DNA from: Comamonadaceae bacterium 2FH
GTDB lineage: Bacteria; Pseudomonadota; Gammaproteobacteria; Burkholderiales; Burkholderiaceae_C
Assembly (NCBI GenBank): GCA_005503335.1
Contig: SCMQ01000028.1
Coordinates: 1-64,000 of the forward strand
Direction: 5' to 3'
DNA: 64,000 bases
A program made the position numbers and the translations under genes. The notes under the pieces were generated by a model, which was not told the origin of the DNA, did not search any database, and saw nothing but the letters and a program-made list of their open reading frames with translations. Below are positions 1 through 10,795 of the stretch, in pieces (positions within the stretch are counted from its first letter, which is position 1; each line of letters starts with the position of its first letter).

Positions 1-381
1 CAGACCAGGAAGGGCAAATTCATGGTGCTGCGGCTGACCAGTGCCAAACGCCTGCGAACCAAGCTGCAGGCGGTCAAGATCGAGCTCAGACGGCGCATGC
101 ACCGACCCATCAAGGAGCAGGGGCAGTACCTGCGCGCGGTGGTGGCCGGGCATGGCCGTTACTTCGGCGTGCCCGACAACGGCGCGCGGCTGAGTGCATT
201 CCGCTTCCAGGTCGCCAGGCTGTGGCACCGCACCTTGTGCCGGCGCAGCCAAACCCATCACCTGAGCTGGCGACGAATGCGCCGAGTGATCGCGCACTGG
301 CTTCCCGTTCCGCGCATCTGCCACCCCTACCCAAACCAGCGTCTGATCGTCACGACCCAAGGCAGGAGCCGTATGCGGTAG
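1..381 (+). CDS. ltrA: Group II intron reverse transcriptase/maturase, C-terminal part (5' partial)
   Basis: The frame is open from the first base, so the N-terminal reverse transcriptase domain lies outside the window. What remains is the maturase X/thumb region, which binds the intron RNA for splicing and retrohoming. It contains RYFGVPDN, an LWHRTLCRRSQ stretch, and a WLPVPRICHPYPNQR-type end, all typical of bacterial intron-encoded proteins. No HNH endonuclease follows. The stop codon falls inside RNA domain V at 366-399, so the reading frame runs into the catalytic RNA core, as seen in some bacterial introns. The family call is firm; subclass and activity cannot be judged from this fragment. 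Confidence 0.88.
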   Translation, partial: QTRKGKFMVLRLTSAKRLRTKLQAVKIELRRRMHRPIKEQGQYLRAVVAGHGRYFGVPDNGARLSAFRFQVARLWHRTLCRRSQTHHLSWRRMRRVIAHWLPVPRICHPYPNQRLIVTTQGRSRMR

Positions 382-438
382 TTCCGCACGTACGGATCTG
401 TGGAGGGGGTGTTGGGTGACTGGCATTCCTACTCCGAC
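366..438 (+). ncRNA. Group II intron domains V and VI, intron 3' end
   Basis: Domain V is recognisable at 366-399. It begins GAGCCGTATGCGG, carries the catalytic AGC at its second to fourth bases, and closes with CCGCACGTACGG. Domain VI follows at about 400-438, a stem pairing GGAG with CTCC and carrying an unpaired A in CCTACTCC near its 3' side, the expected branch point. The intron should end near 438 at ...CTCCGAC. The 3' exon then starts just before the convergent yceH stop codon. The domain V tip is a short UAGUU loop rather than a GNRA tetraloop. Confidence 0.8.
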
Positions 439-470
439 TCAGAAGCGGCATTTTTAGCACGGTCGTTCGA

Positions 471-1145
471 TCAGCTCTGTCCGCCCTGCGACATCCCGAG
501 CTCGGCGCACAGCTTCTGCACGGTCTCGCGCAGCAGGCCGAGCTCGCGTTCCAGGGCCTCGACGCGGGCCTGGAGGTGCGCCACCTCGCCGGCGCCGGGC
601 AGGGCGGCCTCGCACTCGGCCGCGGCCTGCGCCATGGCCACCGGCCCGCACAGCAGCTGCGCCCAGCGCTGCTCGCGCGCGCCCGGCGCACGCGCCAGCT
701 GTACCACCAGCGGGCCTCCCTTTTCGGCGGAGCGCTCGTGCAGCTCGTCGAGGAAGGCCTCCACCGAGGAAATGTCGGCGAAGCGGTACCAGCGCTCGGC
801 GTTGATGCGCAGTTCGCCCGCGGTCAGCGGGCCGCGCAGCATCAGCAGGCCCAGCAGCACGGCCGATTGCTCGGGCACGCCGTAGACGCGCTGGAAGTTG
901 TGCTCGTAGCGCGCGGCGCGGCCGCCGCTGGACTCTATGACCAGCGACAGGCCTCTCAGCGCGTCCAGCGCCTCCTGGGCCTGGGCCTCGGCTATCTGCA
1001 TGAGGGGCTCGCGGCTGGTCTTCTGGTTGCAGCCGGCCAGCACCGAGTTCAGCGTCAGCGGGTAGCTGTCGGGGACGGTGCGGGCCTTTTCCATCAGGGT
1101 GCCCAGCACGCGGGCTTCGACGGGGGAGAGGGGGCGGATGGGCAT
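471..1145 (-). CDS. yceH: YceH family protein (DUF480/UPF0502)
   Basis: This 224-residue protein starts [20 protein letters not shown] and contains [19 protein letters not shown], the hallmark opening of the YceH family. The fold is two winged-helix domains; the biochemical role is unknown. A C-terminal heptad-like stretch ([17 protein letters not shown]) is probably a coiled coil. The start at 1145 was chosen because family members begin there; the frame is open further upstream but that part overlaps purN. It is divergent from purN with 21 bp between the two starts, so the promoters must overlap the genes. Confidence 0.9.
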   Translation of the reverse strand: MPIRPLSPVEARVLGTLMEKARTVPDSYPLTLNSVLAGCNQKTSREPLMQIAEAQAQEALDALRGLSLVIESSGGRAARYEHNFQRVYGVPEQSAVLLGLLMLRGPLTAGELRINAERWYRFADISSVEAFLDELHERSAEKGGPLVVQLARAPGAREQRWAQLLCGPVAMAQAAAECEAALPGAGEVAHLQARVEALERELGLLRETVQKLCAELGMSQGGQS

Positions 1146-1166
1146 GACAGGGATAATCCGGGGGTG

Positions 1167-1748
1167 ATGAAGAACATCGTGATTTTGATCTCCGGCACCG
1201 GCTCCAACATGGCGGCCATCGTGCGGACCGCGCGCCAGGAGGGCTGGCAGGACAAATTCGGCGCCCGCGTGGCGGCGGTGATCAGCAACAAGGCCGAGGC
1301 CGGCGGGCTGGCCTTCGCGCGCGAGCAGGGCCTGGCCACGGCGGTGGTGGACCACAAGGGCCACGCCTCGCGCGAGGCCTTCGACGCGGCGCTGGCGGCC
1401 GAGATCGACCGCCACCAGCCCGCGCTGGTGGTGCTGGCCGGTTTCATGCGCATCCTGAGCCACGGCTTCGTCGCGCGTTACGCGGGCCGGCTGCTGAACA
1501 TCCACCCCTCTTTGCTGCCGGCCTTTCCCGGTCTGCACACGCACCAGCGCGCCATCGAGGCGGGTTGCCGCTTCGCTGGCGCCACGGTGCACCAGGTGAC
1601 GGCGGAGCTGGACCATGGCCCCATCCTGGAGCAGGCCGTGGTGCCGGTGCTGCCGGACGATACGGCCGAGACCCTGGCCGCGCGCGTGCTCACGCAGGAG
1701 CACCTGATCTACCCGCGCGCGATCGCCGGGCTGCTCTCGAAAATGTAG
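1167..1748 (+). CDS. purN: Phosphoribosylglycinamide formyltransferase
   Basis: PurN transfers the formyl group of 10-formyltetrahydrofolate to glycinamide ribonucleotide, the third step of de novo purine synthesis, in the cytoplasm. The 193-residue product shows the N-terminal substrate loop ISGTGSNM, the catalytic region [18 protein letters not shown] with its Asn-His pair, and the folate-site segment [16 protein letters not shown] containing the catalytic Asp. Length is normal. The start ATG at 1167 leads straight into [10 protein letters not shown]. It stands alone here; the next gene is on the opposite strand. Confidence 0.96.
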   Translation: MKNIVILISGTGSNMAAIVRTARQEGWQDKFGARVAAVISNKAEAGGLAFAREQGLATAVVDHKGHASREAFDAALAAEIDRHQPALVVLAGFMRILSHGFVARYAGRLLNIHPSLLPAFPGLHTHQRAIEAGCRFAGATVHQVTAELDHGPILEQAVVPVLPDDTAETLAARVLTQEHLIYPRAIAGLLSKM

Positions 1749-1762
1749 CCTGGTCCTTGCAT

Positions 1763-1993
1763 TCAGGTTCGGGTGAAGCGGGGCTGTTCCACGCCGTCCA
1801 CGCTGACGGTTTCGCCGAACATGGCGGCCGGCCGCACCCACAGGCAGCCCTCGCCATAAAGCGCCCGGTACAGCGTCATCGGCTCCAGGGTTTCGCTGTG
1901 GCGGGCCGTGCCCAGCACTTCGTAGAGGCCGCCCCTGTAATGTCGGTAGGTGCCGGGCGGCGTGGCGATCAGCGGGGGCAGGGTCTCAGACAT
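1763..1993 (-). CDS. DUF1653 domain protein
   Basis: A 76-residue protein made almost wholly of a DUF1653 domain: [22 protein letters not shown], then YRALYG and [13 protein letters not shown]. These small domains are common in Proteobacteria and have no settled function. The start at 1993 was chosen because an upstream in-frame ATG (2032) would overlap the divergent methyltransferase start. It is convergent with purN, with 14 bp between the stop codons. Confidence 0.85.
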   Translation of the reverse strand: MSETLPPLIATPPGTYRHYRGGLYEVLGTARHSETLEPMTLYRALYGEGCLWVRPAAMFGETVSVDGVEQPRFTRT

Positions 1994-2026
1994 GGTGGCT
2001 CGAGGTGGGATGGGACAATACGGGCC

Positions 2027-3298
2027 ATGCATCCTAAAGCCCTGCTGGACGCCTGCGCCGAACTGGTCAGGCTCTCACTGCAATTCGACCATCCCGCCGA
2101 CGCCGTGGTCTCGCGTTACTTCCGCGAGCACCGGGCGCTGGGCCCGCGCGAGCGCGCCACCCTGGCCGAAACCGTCTACACCGTGCTGCGCAAGAAGCTG
2201 CTGTTCGAGCAACTGGCCCGCTCGGGCAGCGGCCCCAAGGAGCGTCGACTGGCCATCCTGGGTTTCCACGGCCCGCGCGACTTCCTCAAGAGCGCCCTGA
2301 GCGAGGCCGAAAAGGCCTGGCTCGACCAGTGCGACAGCCTCAAGCCCGAGGACCTCATGGAGCGCCACCGCCACAACCTGCCCGACTGGCTGGCGCAGGC
2401 GCTGAAAGACCAGCTGGGCGAGCAATTCTGGCCGCTGGTGGAGAGCCTGAACCAGCCCGCGCCGCTGGACCTGCGCGTCAACGCCCTGACCGACAAGCGC
2501 GACGATGTGAAGAAGGAGCTGGCGCAGGCTGGCATCAAGGCCGCGCCCACGCCTTATTCGCCCTGGGGCCTGCGCCTGACGGACAAGCCGGCCCTGACCA
2601 AGCTGGACGCCTTCGCGCGCGGCGCCATCGAGGTGCAGGACGAGGGCTCGCAGCTGCTGGCCCTGTTGCTGGATGCCAAGCGCGGCGAGATGGTGGTGGA
2701 TTTCTGCGCCGGCGCGGGCGGCAAGACCCTGGCGATAGGCGCGGCCATGCGCAACACCGGGCGCCTCTATGCCTTCGATGTGTCGGCGCACCGGCTCGAC
2801 GCGCTCAAGCCGCGCCTGGCGCGCAGCAAGCTCTCCAACGTGCACCCGGCGGCGATCGCGCACGAGCGCGACGAGCGCATCAAGCGCCTGGCCGGCAAGA
2901 TCGACCGGGTGCTGGTCGACGCGCCCTGCTCGGGCCTGGGCACGCTGCGCCGCAACCCCGACCTCAAGTGGCGCCAGTCGCCGCAGGCCATAGCCGAGCT
3001 GACGGCCAAGCAGGCCGCCATCCTGCAAAGCGCGGCGCGCCTGCTCAAGCCCGGCGGCCGCCTGGTCTACGCGACCTGCAGCCTGCTGCCGCAGGAGAAC
3101 GAGGCGATTGCCCTGGCCTTCAGTGGGGCGAATAAGGAGTTCACTCCACTGGCAACCGCCGACATCCTGTCCAATCTCAAGCTGGAGGGCGCGGCCAGGC
3201 TCTGCGCCGGGCCGGACAGCGGTGGCGAGTTCCTCCGGCTGTGGCCGCACCGGCATGGAACGGACGGTTTTTTTGCCGCCGTTTGGCAGAAAAAGTAA
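2027..3298 (+). CDS. rsmB: RsmB-like 16S rRNA m5C methyltransferase
   Basis: A 423-residue RsmB/NOP2 family enzyme that methylates cytosine C5 in RNA using S-adenosylmethionine; 16S rRNA C967 is the expected target. The SAM-binding motif DFCAGAGGKTL is near residue 225, the first catalytic-cysteine motif DAPCSGLGTLRRNPDLKW near 300, and the second, YATCSLLPQENE, near 348. The N-terminal part resembles the NusB-like region of RsmB but is shorter and diverged, so another rRNA cytosine could be the target. The ATG at 2027 sits next to the divergent DUF1653 start. Confidence 0.85.
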   Translation: MHPKALLDACAELVRLSLQFDHPADAVVSRYFREHRALGPRERATLAETVYTVLRKKLLFEQLARSGSGPKERRLAILGFHGPRDFLKSALSEAEKAWLDQCDSLKPEDLMERHRHNLPDWLAQALKDQLGEQFWPLVESLNQPAPLDLRVNALTDKRDDVKKELAQAGIKAAPTPYSPWGLRLTDKPALTKLDAFARGAIEVQDEGSQLLALLLDAKRGEMVVDFCAGAGGKTLAIGAAMRNTGRLYAFDVSAHRLDALKPRLARSKLSNVHPAAIAHERDERIKRLAGKIDRVLVDAPCSGLGTLRRNPDLKWRQSPQAIAELTAKQAAILQSAARLLKPGGRLVYATCSLLPQENEAIALAFSGANKEFTPLATADILSNLKLEGAARLCAGPDSGGEFLRLWPHRHGTDGFFAAVWQKK

Positions 3299-3428
3299 TT
3301 ATTTAGAACCAATTTCGTGGTGAGGCGTCAAATAAATGCCCATTTTTTCATCACGGAACTTAAAATAACGGGTTACCTGGACGGTCGCCCGTCCGACACA
3401 AATACTTCTTGAAAGAGACTCCCTGACT
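3299..3428. other. Intergenic region upstream of the desaturase
   Basis: About 130 bp, clearly more AT-rich than its surroundings, separating the methyltransferase from the desaturase. It probably carries the desaturase promoter; TAAAAT at 3361-3366 is a possible -10 box but has no good -35 partner. A short hairpin (GGACGG-TCGC-CCGTCC, about 3379-3394) lies in the presumed 5' leader. No open frame is convincing. Confidence 0.4.
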
Positions 3429-4652
3429 ATGCTGTTACCCGATTGGGCCGTACTGAACGCGGCGATTGACTGGCTGGCCCACGGCCTGTGGGACCTGTCC
3501 TGGTGGCAGATCGTCCTGTATGCGCTGCTGACGACCCACATCACGATTGCCAGCGTCACCATCTTCCTGCACCGCCACCAGGCCCACCGCGCGCTGGACC
3601 TGCATCCCATCGCCTCGCATTTCTTCCGTCTCTGGCTGTGGCTGGGCACGGGCCAGGTGACCAAGGAGTGGGCCGCCATCCACCGCAAGCACCACGCCAA
3701 GTGCGAGCAGGCCGAGGATCCGCACAGCCCTCATGTCCACGGCATCCGCAAGGTGCTGCTGCAAGGCGCCGAGCTGTACCGCGCCGAATCCAAGAACAAG
3801 GAAACCCTGGCCCGCTACGGCCATGGCACGCCCGACGACTGGATGGAGCGCAACGTCTACTCGCGCTACTCCTGGCAGGGCGTGGGGCTGATGATGATCA
3901 TCGACCTGGCGCTGTTCGGCGCGGCCGGCCTGGCCGTGTGGGCCGTGCAGATGGCCTGGATCCCGGTCACCGCGGCCGGCATCATCAACGGCGGAGCCCA
4001 CTACTGGGGCTACCGCAACTTCGAGGCGGCCGACGCCAGCACCAACATCTTCCCCTGGGGCATCCTGATCGGCGGCGAAGAGTTGCACAACAACCACCAC
4101 ACCTACCCGACCTCGGCCAAGCTGTCGGTCAAGCCCTACGAGTTCGACATCGGATGGCTCTATATCAGCCTGATGCAGAAGGTCGGCCTGGCCACCGTCA
4201 AGAAGACCCCGCCCAAGCTGGCCTATGGCGACATCCGCCCGGTGGCCGACGAGAAGACGCTGGAGGCCCTGATCGCCAACCGCTACGAGGTGATGGCCGG
4301 CTATGCGCGCCACATGCGCACCGTGTTCCAGCAGGAAGTGGCCTCGCTGAAGTCGCGCAAGCTGGATGCGAACGCGCTCAAGGTGGCCGGCCGCTGGCTG
4401 CACCGCGACGCCGAGAAGGTGCCGGCCGAGGCCCTGCCCCAGCTCAAGCAGGCGCGCGCCGCCTTGCCGGTGCTGGACAAGATGGTCGTGATGCGCGAGG
4501 AACTGCGCCAGATCTGGCTCAACACCTCGCATTCGCGCGAGCAGCTGGCTGCCGAGCTGCAGGCCTGGTGCCGCCGCGCCGAGGACAGCGGCATCGCCGC
4601 GCTGCGCGACTTCTCTATGAAGCTGCGCGCCGTGCGCGTGCAGCCGGCCTGA
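3429..4652 (+). CDS. Membrane fatty acid desaturase (delta-9, acyl-CoA desaturase type)
   Basis: A 407-residue integral membrane di-iron desaturase. The three histidine boxes are intact: HRHQAHR near residue 48, HRKHH near 85, and HNNHH near 220 (EELHNNHHTYPTSAKL). They bind the two irons that insert a double bond into acyl chains, usually at C9, adjusting membrane fluidity. Hydrophobic segments flank the boxes. The C-terminal 140 residues are charged and helical, longer than the minimal catalytic domain but common in this family of proteobacterial enzymes. It is monocistronic, followed by hairpins. Confidence 0.92.
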   Translation: MLLPDWAVLNAAIDWLAHGLWDLSWWQIVLYALLTTHITIASVTIFLHRHQAHRALDLHPIASHFFRLWLWLGTGQVTKEWAAIHRKHHAKCEQAEDPHSPHVHGIRKVLLQGAELYRAESKNKETLARYGHGTPDDWMERNVYSRYSWQGVGLMMIIDLALFGAAGLAVWAVQMAWIPVTAAGIINGGAHYWGYRNFEAADASTNIFPWGILIGGEELHNNHHTYPTSAKLSVKPYEFDIGWLYISLMQKVGLATVKKTPPKLAYGDIRPVADEKTLEALIANRYEVMAGYARHMRTVFQQEVASLKSRKLDANALKVAGRWLHRDAEKVPAEALPQLKQARAALPVLDKMVVMREELRQIWLNTSHSREQLAAELQAWCRRAEDSGIAALRDFSMKLRAVRVQPA

Positions 4653-4733
4653 GGTCGGGCCCCGCCCTTGGCGGCGGGGCATGTCCCGCATCGTTTCGAG
4701 CGCTACCTGCCGCGTGCAAAGCGGCAGGCCATA

Positions 4734-4764
4734 AAAAAACCCGCTGGATGCCAGCGGGTTTTTT
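4734..4764. terminator. Bidirectional rho-independent terminator
   Basis: A perfect inverted repeat with 14-bp arms (4734-4747 and 4751-4764) and a 3-nt loop, carrying an A-run on one side and a T-run on the other, so it can stop transcription from both strands. It lies between the desaturase (plus) and rpmG (minus). A second hairpin, CCTGCCGC/GCGGCAGG at 4706-4728, sits just upstream of it. Confidence 0.9.
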
Positions 4765-4785
4765 GTTGCCTGAATCAGGGCCGAA

Positions 4786-4956
4786 TCACTTCAGCTTGAT
4801 TTCCTTGTACTCGACATGCTTGCGAGCCTTGGGATCGAACTTCATGATCGCCATTTTCTCGGGCATGGTCTTCTTGTTCTTGGTCGTGGTGTAGAAGTGA
4901 CCGGTACCCGCGGTGGATTCCAGCTTGATCTTTTCGCGTCCGCCTTTGGTGGCCAT
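4786..4956 (-). CDS. rpmG: 50S ribosomal protein L33
   Basis: A 56-residue ribosomal protein of the large subunit, located near the E site. It starts [19 protein letters not shown] and contains FYTTTKNKK and [13 protein letters not shown], standard L33 features of the Cys-free type, which does not bind zinc. Length is exactly that of the family. It lies 22 bp downstream of rpmB on the same strand, the usual rpmBG pair. Confidence 0.97.
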   Translation of the reverse strand: MATKGGREKIKLESTAGTGHFYTTTKNKKTMPEKMAIMKFDPKARKHVEYKEIKLK

Positions 4957-4978
4957 GGTGCTGCTCCTTCGTCAGGGG

Positions 4979-5212
4979 TTAGGCTTGACCGCGTGCGCGC
5001 AGGTCGGCGAGCACGGAATCGATGCCGTTCTTGTCAATCAGGCGCAGGGCGGCGCTGGATACGCGCAGGCGCACCCAACGGTTTTCGCTCTCGACCCAGA
5101 AACGACGGTATTGCAGGTTCGGCAGGAACCGGCGCTTGGTTTTGTTGTTGGCGTGGGAAACGTTGTTTCCGACCATCGGGCCTTTGCCCGTTACGTCGCA
5201 GACGCGTGCCAT
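4979..5212 (-). CDS. rpmB: 50S ribosomal protein L28
   Basis: A 77-residue large-subunit protein with the typical start [20 protein letters not shown] and the motif [12 protein letters not shown]. This form also lacks the zinc-binding cysteine pairs. It is first in a two-gene operon with rpmG. A perfect TATAAT lies about 175 bp upstream on the same strand, so the message has a long leader. Confidence 0.97.
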   Translation of the reverse strand: MARVCDVTGKGPMVGNNVSHANNKTKRRFLPNLQYRRFWVESENRWVRLRVSSAALRLIDKNGIDSVLADLRARGQA

Positions 5213-5386
5213 GAGGACACTCCGATACTTTTCAAACAGCTGGTGCCGATGGGTCTTCGCAAGGATCTAGGGCGATCTGCACGGACCTGGCGTTCCAGCC
5301 TCACCTCGCCATGAAAGGGTGGCGGTAACCCGGCTTCGCCGTCCGGGCCGGAAATGGAATATCCGGCCGTTTCAGCAAAGCCAAGG

Positions 5387-6418
<1,032 letters not shown>

Positions 6419-6514
6419 CTAGCCCTCCATCCTGCCGCGCGCCAGCGCGGACGGCGATCGATGCCGCGATTGTATGAAGCCGCAGGGCCGCTTGCTTCGG
6501 GGAGGTTTTTTGCG

Positions 6515-7189
6515 ATGACGATGCTGTCCAGCCTGGAGTTGATCCGCAGGGTGCCGCTGTTCTCGGCGCTGACCGACGTGCAGGCGGCGGCGCTGGCGCA
6601 GGCCGTGGTCAAGCGGCGCCTGCGGCGCGGCGAGAAGCTGGTCGAACAGGGGCACCGCAGCGAGTCCATGTTCATCCTGCTGACGGGCCGGGCCCGCGTG
6701 GTGGCGGTGGACGGCCGTGGCCGCGAGGTGATCCTGGCCACGCTGCTGCCGGGCGACCCGATCGGCGAGATGAGCCTGATCGACCAGGAGCCGCATTCGG
6801 CCACGGTGCGCGCCGAGGTGCCCAGCGACGTGCTCGAGCTCGGGCGCGAGGAGCTGGAACGCTGGCTTCCGTCTCCGTCCTCGGCCGCGCACGCCCTGAT
6901 GCAGGCCCTGGTGCGGCGGCTGCGCCAGGCCGACCGCAGGATAGAGTCGCTGGCCCTGATGGGCGTGCATGGCCGCGTGGCGCGCCTGCTGCTCGAGGCG
7001 GCCACCGAGGACGCGGCGGGCCGCCTGCTGGTGCGCGGGCGCATCTCGCGCCAGGACATGGCCAAGACCGTGGGCGCATCGCGCGAGCGGGTCAGCCGCG
7101 TCATGAAGGAGCTCGAGCAGCGCGGCTTTCTGGAGCCGCTTCATGACGGCACGCTCTGGGTGCGCGAGCCGCTGTCGGCACTCGGCTGA
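6515..7189 (+). CDS. Crp/Fnr family transcriptional regulator
   Basis: A 224-residue regulator with an N-terminal cyclic-nucleotide-binding-type beta-roll ([18 protein letters not shown], then [10 protein letters not shown]) and a C-terminal winged helix ([26 protein letters not shown]). The N-terminus lacks the Fe-S cysteines of FNR, so it senses something else or binds DNA constitutively. The start at 6515 is preferred over 6461 because GGAGG lies 9 nt upstream. It sits between divergent trxB and ftsK; neither target nor ligand can be read from the sequence. Confidence 0.85.
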   Translation: MTMLSSLELIRRVPLFSALTDVQAAALAQAVVKRRLRRGEKLVEQGHRSESMFILLTGRARVVAVDGRGREVILATLLPGDPIGEMSLIDQEPHSATVRAEVPSDVLELGREELERWLPSPSSAAHALMQALVRRLRQADRRIESLALMGVHGRVARLLLEAATEDAAGRLLVRGRISRQDMAKTVGASRERVSRVMKELEQRGFLEPLHDGTLWVREPLSALG

Positions 7190-7224
7190 GGCGGCTTGCA
7201 TGGGGTAAGCTCAGCTTCCTGCCT

Positions 7225-9573
7225 ATGAGCTATTCGCTGAACACACTCAATTCGACGGCGCGCGACGCGGCGCCGCCGGGCCGCGCCGGCGTGGTGCGCT
7301 TTGCCCAGGAAATCGGCCTGCTGCTGGGCCTGCTGGCCCTGGTCTTCACCCTGCTGGCCCTGCTGTCGCATTCCGCCCAGGACCCGGCCTGGTCGACCTC
7401 GGGCCTGCGGGCCATGCCGCGCAACCTCGGCGGGCGCCTGGGGGCCTGGCTCTCGGACCTCGGTTACTTCGCCTTCGGCTTCTCGGTCTGGTGGTGCGTG
7501 GCGGCGGGCCTGCGCGCCTGGCTGGCGGCGCTGGCGCGCTGGATGCGCGGCGAGGAGGGGGGGCGGCCAGGGCCCGAGCCCAGCGGCTGGCTGGCCCGCT
7601 TCGGATCGCGCCGCCTGGGCTTCTGGTTGGGCCTGACGCTGCTGATGCTGGCCAGCACCGCGCTCGAGTGGACGCGCCTGTACCGGCTCGAGCCGCTGCT
7701 GCCCGGCCCCGGTGGCGGCGTGCTGGGCCACCTGGCCGGATCGGCCAGCCTGCAGTGGCTGGGCTTTACCGGCTCGGGCCTGGTGGGCATCGCCATGGGC
7801 GTGATAGGCGCCTCGCTGGTGTTCCGTTTTTCATGGAGCCAGGTCGCCGAGCGCCTGGGCGCGCGCATCGACGCGCTGATCGCCTCGCGCCGCGAAAAGC
7901 GCGAGATCGCCGAGGACCTGGAGGCGGGCAAGCGCGCCGCGCGCGAGCGCGAGGAGGTGGTGCAGGTCGAGCGCGTGGAAATCGGCGAGCAGCATCCGCG
8001 GCCGGTGCAGATCATCGAGCCGGTGCTGGTCGACGTGCCCAAGAGCGAGCGCGTGGTCAAGGAACGGCAAAAGCCGCTGTTCACCGAGATGCCCGACAGC
8101 AAGCTGCCGCAGGTCGACCTGCTGGACGGTGCGCTGGTGCGCCAGGAGACGGTCTCGCCCGACACGCTGGAGATGACCAGCCGCCTGATCGAGAAGAAGC
8201 TCAAGGATTTCGGCGTCGAGGTGCGCGTGGTCGCCGCCATGCCGGGCCCGGTCATCACGCGCTACGAGATAGAGCCCGCCACCGGCGTCAAGGGCTCGCA
8301 GGTGGTGAACCTGGCCAAGGACCTGGCGCGCTCGCTCTCGCTGGTGTCGATCCGCGTGATCGAGACCATTCCCGGCAAGAACTACATGGCGCTGGAGCTG
8401 CCCAACGCCAAGCGCCAGTCCATCCGCCTGTCCGAGATCCTGGGCTCGCAGGTCTACCACGAGGCCAGGTCCATGCTGACCATGGGCCTGGGCAAGGACA
8501 TCGTCGGCAACCCGGTGGTGGCCGACCTGGCCAAGATGCCGCACGTGCTGGTGGCCGGCACCACCGGCTCGGGCAAGTCGGTCGGCATCAACGCCATGAT
8601 CCTCTCGCTGCTCTACAAGGCCGAGGCCAAGGACGTGCGCCTGTTGATGATCGACCCCAAGATGCTGGAGATGTCGGTCTACGAAGGCATCCCGCACCTG
8701 CTGGCGCCGGTGGTCACCGACATGAAGCAGGCCGCCAACGGCCTGAACTGGTGCGTGGCCGAGATGGAGCGGCGCTACAAGCTCATGAGCAAGCTCGGCG
8801 TGCGCAACCTGGCCGGCTACAACGTCAAGATCGACGAGGCCAGGGCGCGCGAGGAGTTCATCTACAACCCCTTCAGCCTCACGCCCGACAGCCCCGAGCC
8901 GCTGGAGCGCCTGCCGCACATCGTGGTCGTCATCGACGAGCTGGCCGACCTCATGATGGTGGTCGGCAAGAAGATCGAGGAGCTGATCGCGCGCCTGGCG
9001 CAGAAGGCGCGCGCGGCCGGCATCCACCTGATCCTGGCCACGCAGCGGCCCAGCGTGGACGTGATCACGGGCCTGATCAAGGCCAACATCCCGACCCGCA
9101 TCGCCTTCCAGGTCTCGAGCAAGATCGACAGCCGCACCATCCTCGACCAGATGGGCGCCGAGGCCCTGCTGGGCATGGGCGACATGCTCTACATGCCCTC
9201 GGGCACCGGCTTCCCGGTCCGCGTGCACGGCGCCTTCGTCAGCGACGAGGAGGTGCACCGCGTGGTCAGCTACCTCAAGTCCCAGGGCGAGCCCAACTAC
9301 ATCGAGGGCGTGCTCGAGGGCGGCACGGTCGACGGCGACGAGGGCCCGCTGGGCGAAGGTGGCGAGGGCGGCGAGAAGGACCCGATGTACGACCAGGCGG
9401 TCGAGGTCGTGCTCAAGCACCGCAAGGCCAGCATCTCGCTGGTGCAGCGCCACCTCAAGATTGGTTACAACCGCGCCGCACGCCTGGTGGAGGATATGGA
9501 GAACGCCGGCCTGGTCAGCGCCATGAACGGCGCCGGCCAGCGCGAGATCCTGGTGCCCTCGCGCGCCGAGTGA
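7225..9573 (+). CDS. ftsK: DNA translocase FtsK
   Basis: A 782-residue septal DNA pump that clears the terminus region through the division septum and activates XerCD at dif. Four N-terminal membrane segments lie within residues 25-210, followed by a short linker, the alpha/beta motor with Walker A GTTGSGKS near residue 446, Walker [13 protein letters not shown], and a C-terminal gamma winged helix (from [20 protein letters not shown]) that reads KOPS. The linker is short compared with E. coli FtsK but usual for betaproteobacteria. lolA follows 24 bp later, a common pairing. Confidence 0.97.
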   Translation: MSYSLNTLNSTARDAAPPGRAGVVRFAQEIGLLLGLLALVFTLLALLSHSAQDPAWSTSGLRAMPRNLGGRLGAWLSDLGYFAFGFSVWWCVAAGLRAWLAALARWMRGEEGGRPGPEPSGWLARFGSRRLGFWLGLTLLMLASTALEWTRLYRLEPLLPGPGGGVLGHLAGSASLQWLGFTGSGLVGIAMGVIGASLVFRFSWSQVAERLGARIDALIASRREKREIAEDLEAGKRAAREREEVVQVERVEIGEQHPRPVQIIEPVLVDVPKSERVVKERQKPLFTEMPDSKLPQVDLLDGALVRQETVSPDTLEMTSRLIEKKLKDFGVEVRVVAAMPGPVITRYEIEPATGVKGSQVVNLAKDLARSLSLVSIRVIETIPGKNYMALELPNAKRQSIRLSEILGSQVYHEARSMLTMGLGKDIVGNPVVADLAKMPHVLVAGTTGSGKSVGINAMILSLLYKAEAKDVRLLMIDPKMLEMSVYEGIPHLLAPVVTDMKQAANGLNWCVAEMERRYKLMSKLGVRNLAGYNVKIDEARAREEFIYNPFSLTPDSPEPLERLPHIVVVIDELADLMMVVGKKIEELIARLAQKARAAGIHLILATQRPSVDVITGLIKANIPTRIAFQVSSKIDSRTILDQMGAEALLGMGDMLYMPSGTGFPVRVHGAFVSDEEVHRVVSYLKSQGEPNYIEGVLEGGTVDGDEGPLGEGGEGGEKDPMYDQAVEVVLKHRKASISLVQRHLKIGYNRAARLVEDMENAGLVSAMNGAGQREILVPSRAE

Positions 9574-9597
9574 ACCTCCGGGCACCGCCCGTATCTG

Positions 9598-10278
9598 ATG
9601 TCCATGCGTTCTCTTTTGCTGTCTTCATTCCGCCTGCGCCGCGCCGGCGCGCTGCTGGCGCTGGCGCTGTGCCAGCCGGCCGCCTGGGCCGGCGCCCTGG
9701 AAAGCCTGGAGGCCTTCATCCAGGCCACGCGCTCGGGCCGCGCGGCCTTCACCCAGGTGGTGACCGCGCCCCCGAAGGACGGGCAGGCCGCGCGTGGCAA
9801 GCAGTCGAGCGGCAGCTTCGAGTTCCAGCGGCCGGGGCGCTTTCGCTTCGTCTACAGGAAGCCTTTCGAGCAGAGCATCGTCGCCGACGGCCAGACCCTG
9901 TGGATGTACGACGTGGACCTGAACCAGGTCACGGCGCGCAAGCAATCCCAGGTGCTGGACGCGAGTCCCGCAGCCCTGGTCGCCTCGGCGCCCGACCTCA
10001 AGACCCTGGAGCGCGACTTCAGCCTGCAGGCCGCACCCGACAAGGACGGTCTGCAGTGGGTGCTGGCCACGCCGCGCAACAAGGACGGCCAGTTGCAGCA
10101 CATACGCGTGGGCCTGCGCACCGGCGACAAGGGCGTGGAGCTGGCCGCGCTCGAGATCCTCGACAGCTTCGGCCAGCGCTCGGAGCTGCGCTTCACGGCC
10201 TTCGAGCTCAACCCTCAGCTGCCGGCGCAGACCTTCCAGTTCAAGCCTCCGGCCGGCGCCGACCTGCTGCGCCAATAG
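9598..10278 (+). CDS. lolA: Outer-membrane lipoprotein carrier LolA
   Basis: A 226-residue periplasmic chaperone that takes lipoproteins from LolCDE to LolB. There is a cleavable signal peptide (about residues 1-31, ending AWAGA), then the LolA fold with GSFEFQRPGRFRFVY and the DGQTLWMYDVDLNQVT strand pair characteristic of the family. It lies directly downstream of ftsK, very likely in the same transcript. The start could be either of two nearby ATGs (9598 or 9604). Confidence 0.93.
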   Translation: MSMRSLLLSSFRLRRAGALLALALCQPAAWAGALESLEAFIQATRSGRAAFTQVVTAPPKDGQAARGKQSSGSFEFQRPGRFRFVYRKPFEQSIVADGQTLWMYDVDLNQVTARKQSQVLDASPAALVASAPDLKTLERDFSLQAAPDKDGLQWVLATPRNKDGQLQHIRVGLRTGDKGVELAALEILDSFGQRSELRFTAFELNPQLPAQTFQFKPPAGADLLRQ

Positions 10279-10305
10279 GCGGGCTGCTGCCTCACTCGGC
10301 GGTCG

Positions 10306-10776
10306 TCAGCGGTACCGGGCCGCCGTGATGAACTGGCTGAAGGCCTCGCACCAGACGATCACGGTGTTGTAGCGCGACACGTCGATGGCCTCAGGCACGG
10401 GCACCACGAAATTCTCGAAGGTCTTGACCTCGCCCACCCGCACCATGCGCGACTTCAGGCGCGCGAAGTCGGCCTCGGTCTCGACGAACTCAGGCGACAG
10501 GTAGAGCTTGTAGTCCGGCCCGGGCGCGATCCGGCCGCGCAGCGCGATGCTGTTCCTGCCGACCGAGACCTGGCCCTCGCCCCAGTGCAGCAGGTCGCTG
10601 TCCCTGAGCTCGCGGCGGAACTGGCCGGTGTAGCTGGCCTGGCCGGCCAGGGCCGCGACATCGGCCGCCGAAGGCGCCGCCGGCGCCGTGAGTATGGGCA
10701 GCAGGTAGATGCCCAGCGCAAAGCCGGCGGCGGCGCACAGGCCGTGCGAGGTCAGCAGCAGCAGAGACTTCCTCAT
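10306..10776 (-). CDS. DM13 domain protein, membrane-anchored or secreted
   Basis: A 156-residue protein with one N-terminal hydrophobic segment (AAGFALGIYLLPIL) and a C-terminal DM13 domain: YTGQFRRELRDSDLLHWGEG, then IAPGPDYKLYLSPEFV, ending RYNTVIVWCEAFSQFITAARYR with the conserved Cys. DM13 domains are thought to act in extracytoplasmic redox reactions. It starts 19 bp after the propeller-like gene upstream, so the two are probably co-transcribed and act together in the periplasm. Confidence 0.8.
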   Translation of the reverse strand: MRKSLLLLTSHGLCAAAGFALGIYLLPILTAPAAPSAADVAALAGQASYTGQFRRELRDSDLLHWGEGQVSVGRNSIALRGRIAPGPDYKLYLSPEFVETEADFARLKSRMVRVGEVKTFENFVVPVPEAIDVSRYNTVIVWCEAFSQFITAARYR

Positions 10777-10795
10777 TCCGGCGCCATGGCTTGAC

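Noticed and set aside
1-438. Retron or diversity-generating retroelement reverse transcriptase
   Set aside because: The C-terminal maturase sequence and the adjoining domain V/VI RNA identify a group II intron.
4706-4728. Second terminator between the desaturase and rpmG
   Set aside because: The stem is good, but only an A-run follows on the plus strand; the hairpin at 4734-4764 is the better terminator for both strands.
6461-6514. Longer N-terminus of the Crp/Fnr regulator
   Set aside because: The ATG at 6515 has a GGAGG at proper distance, and the extra 18 residues do not look like part of the domain.
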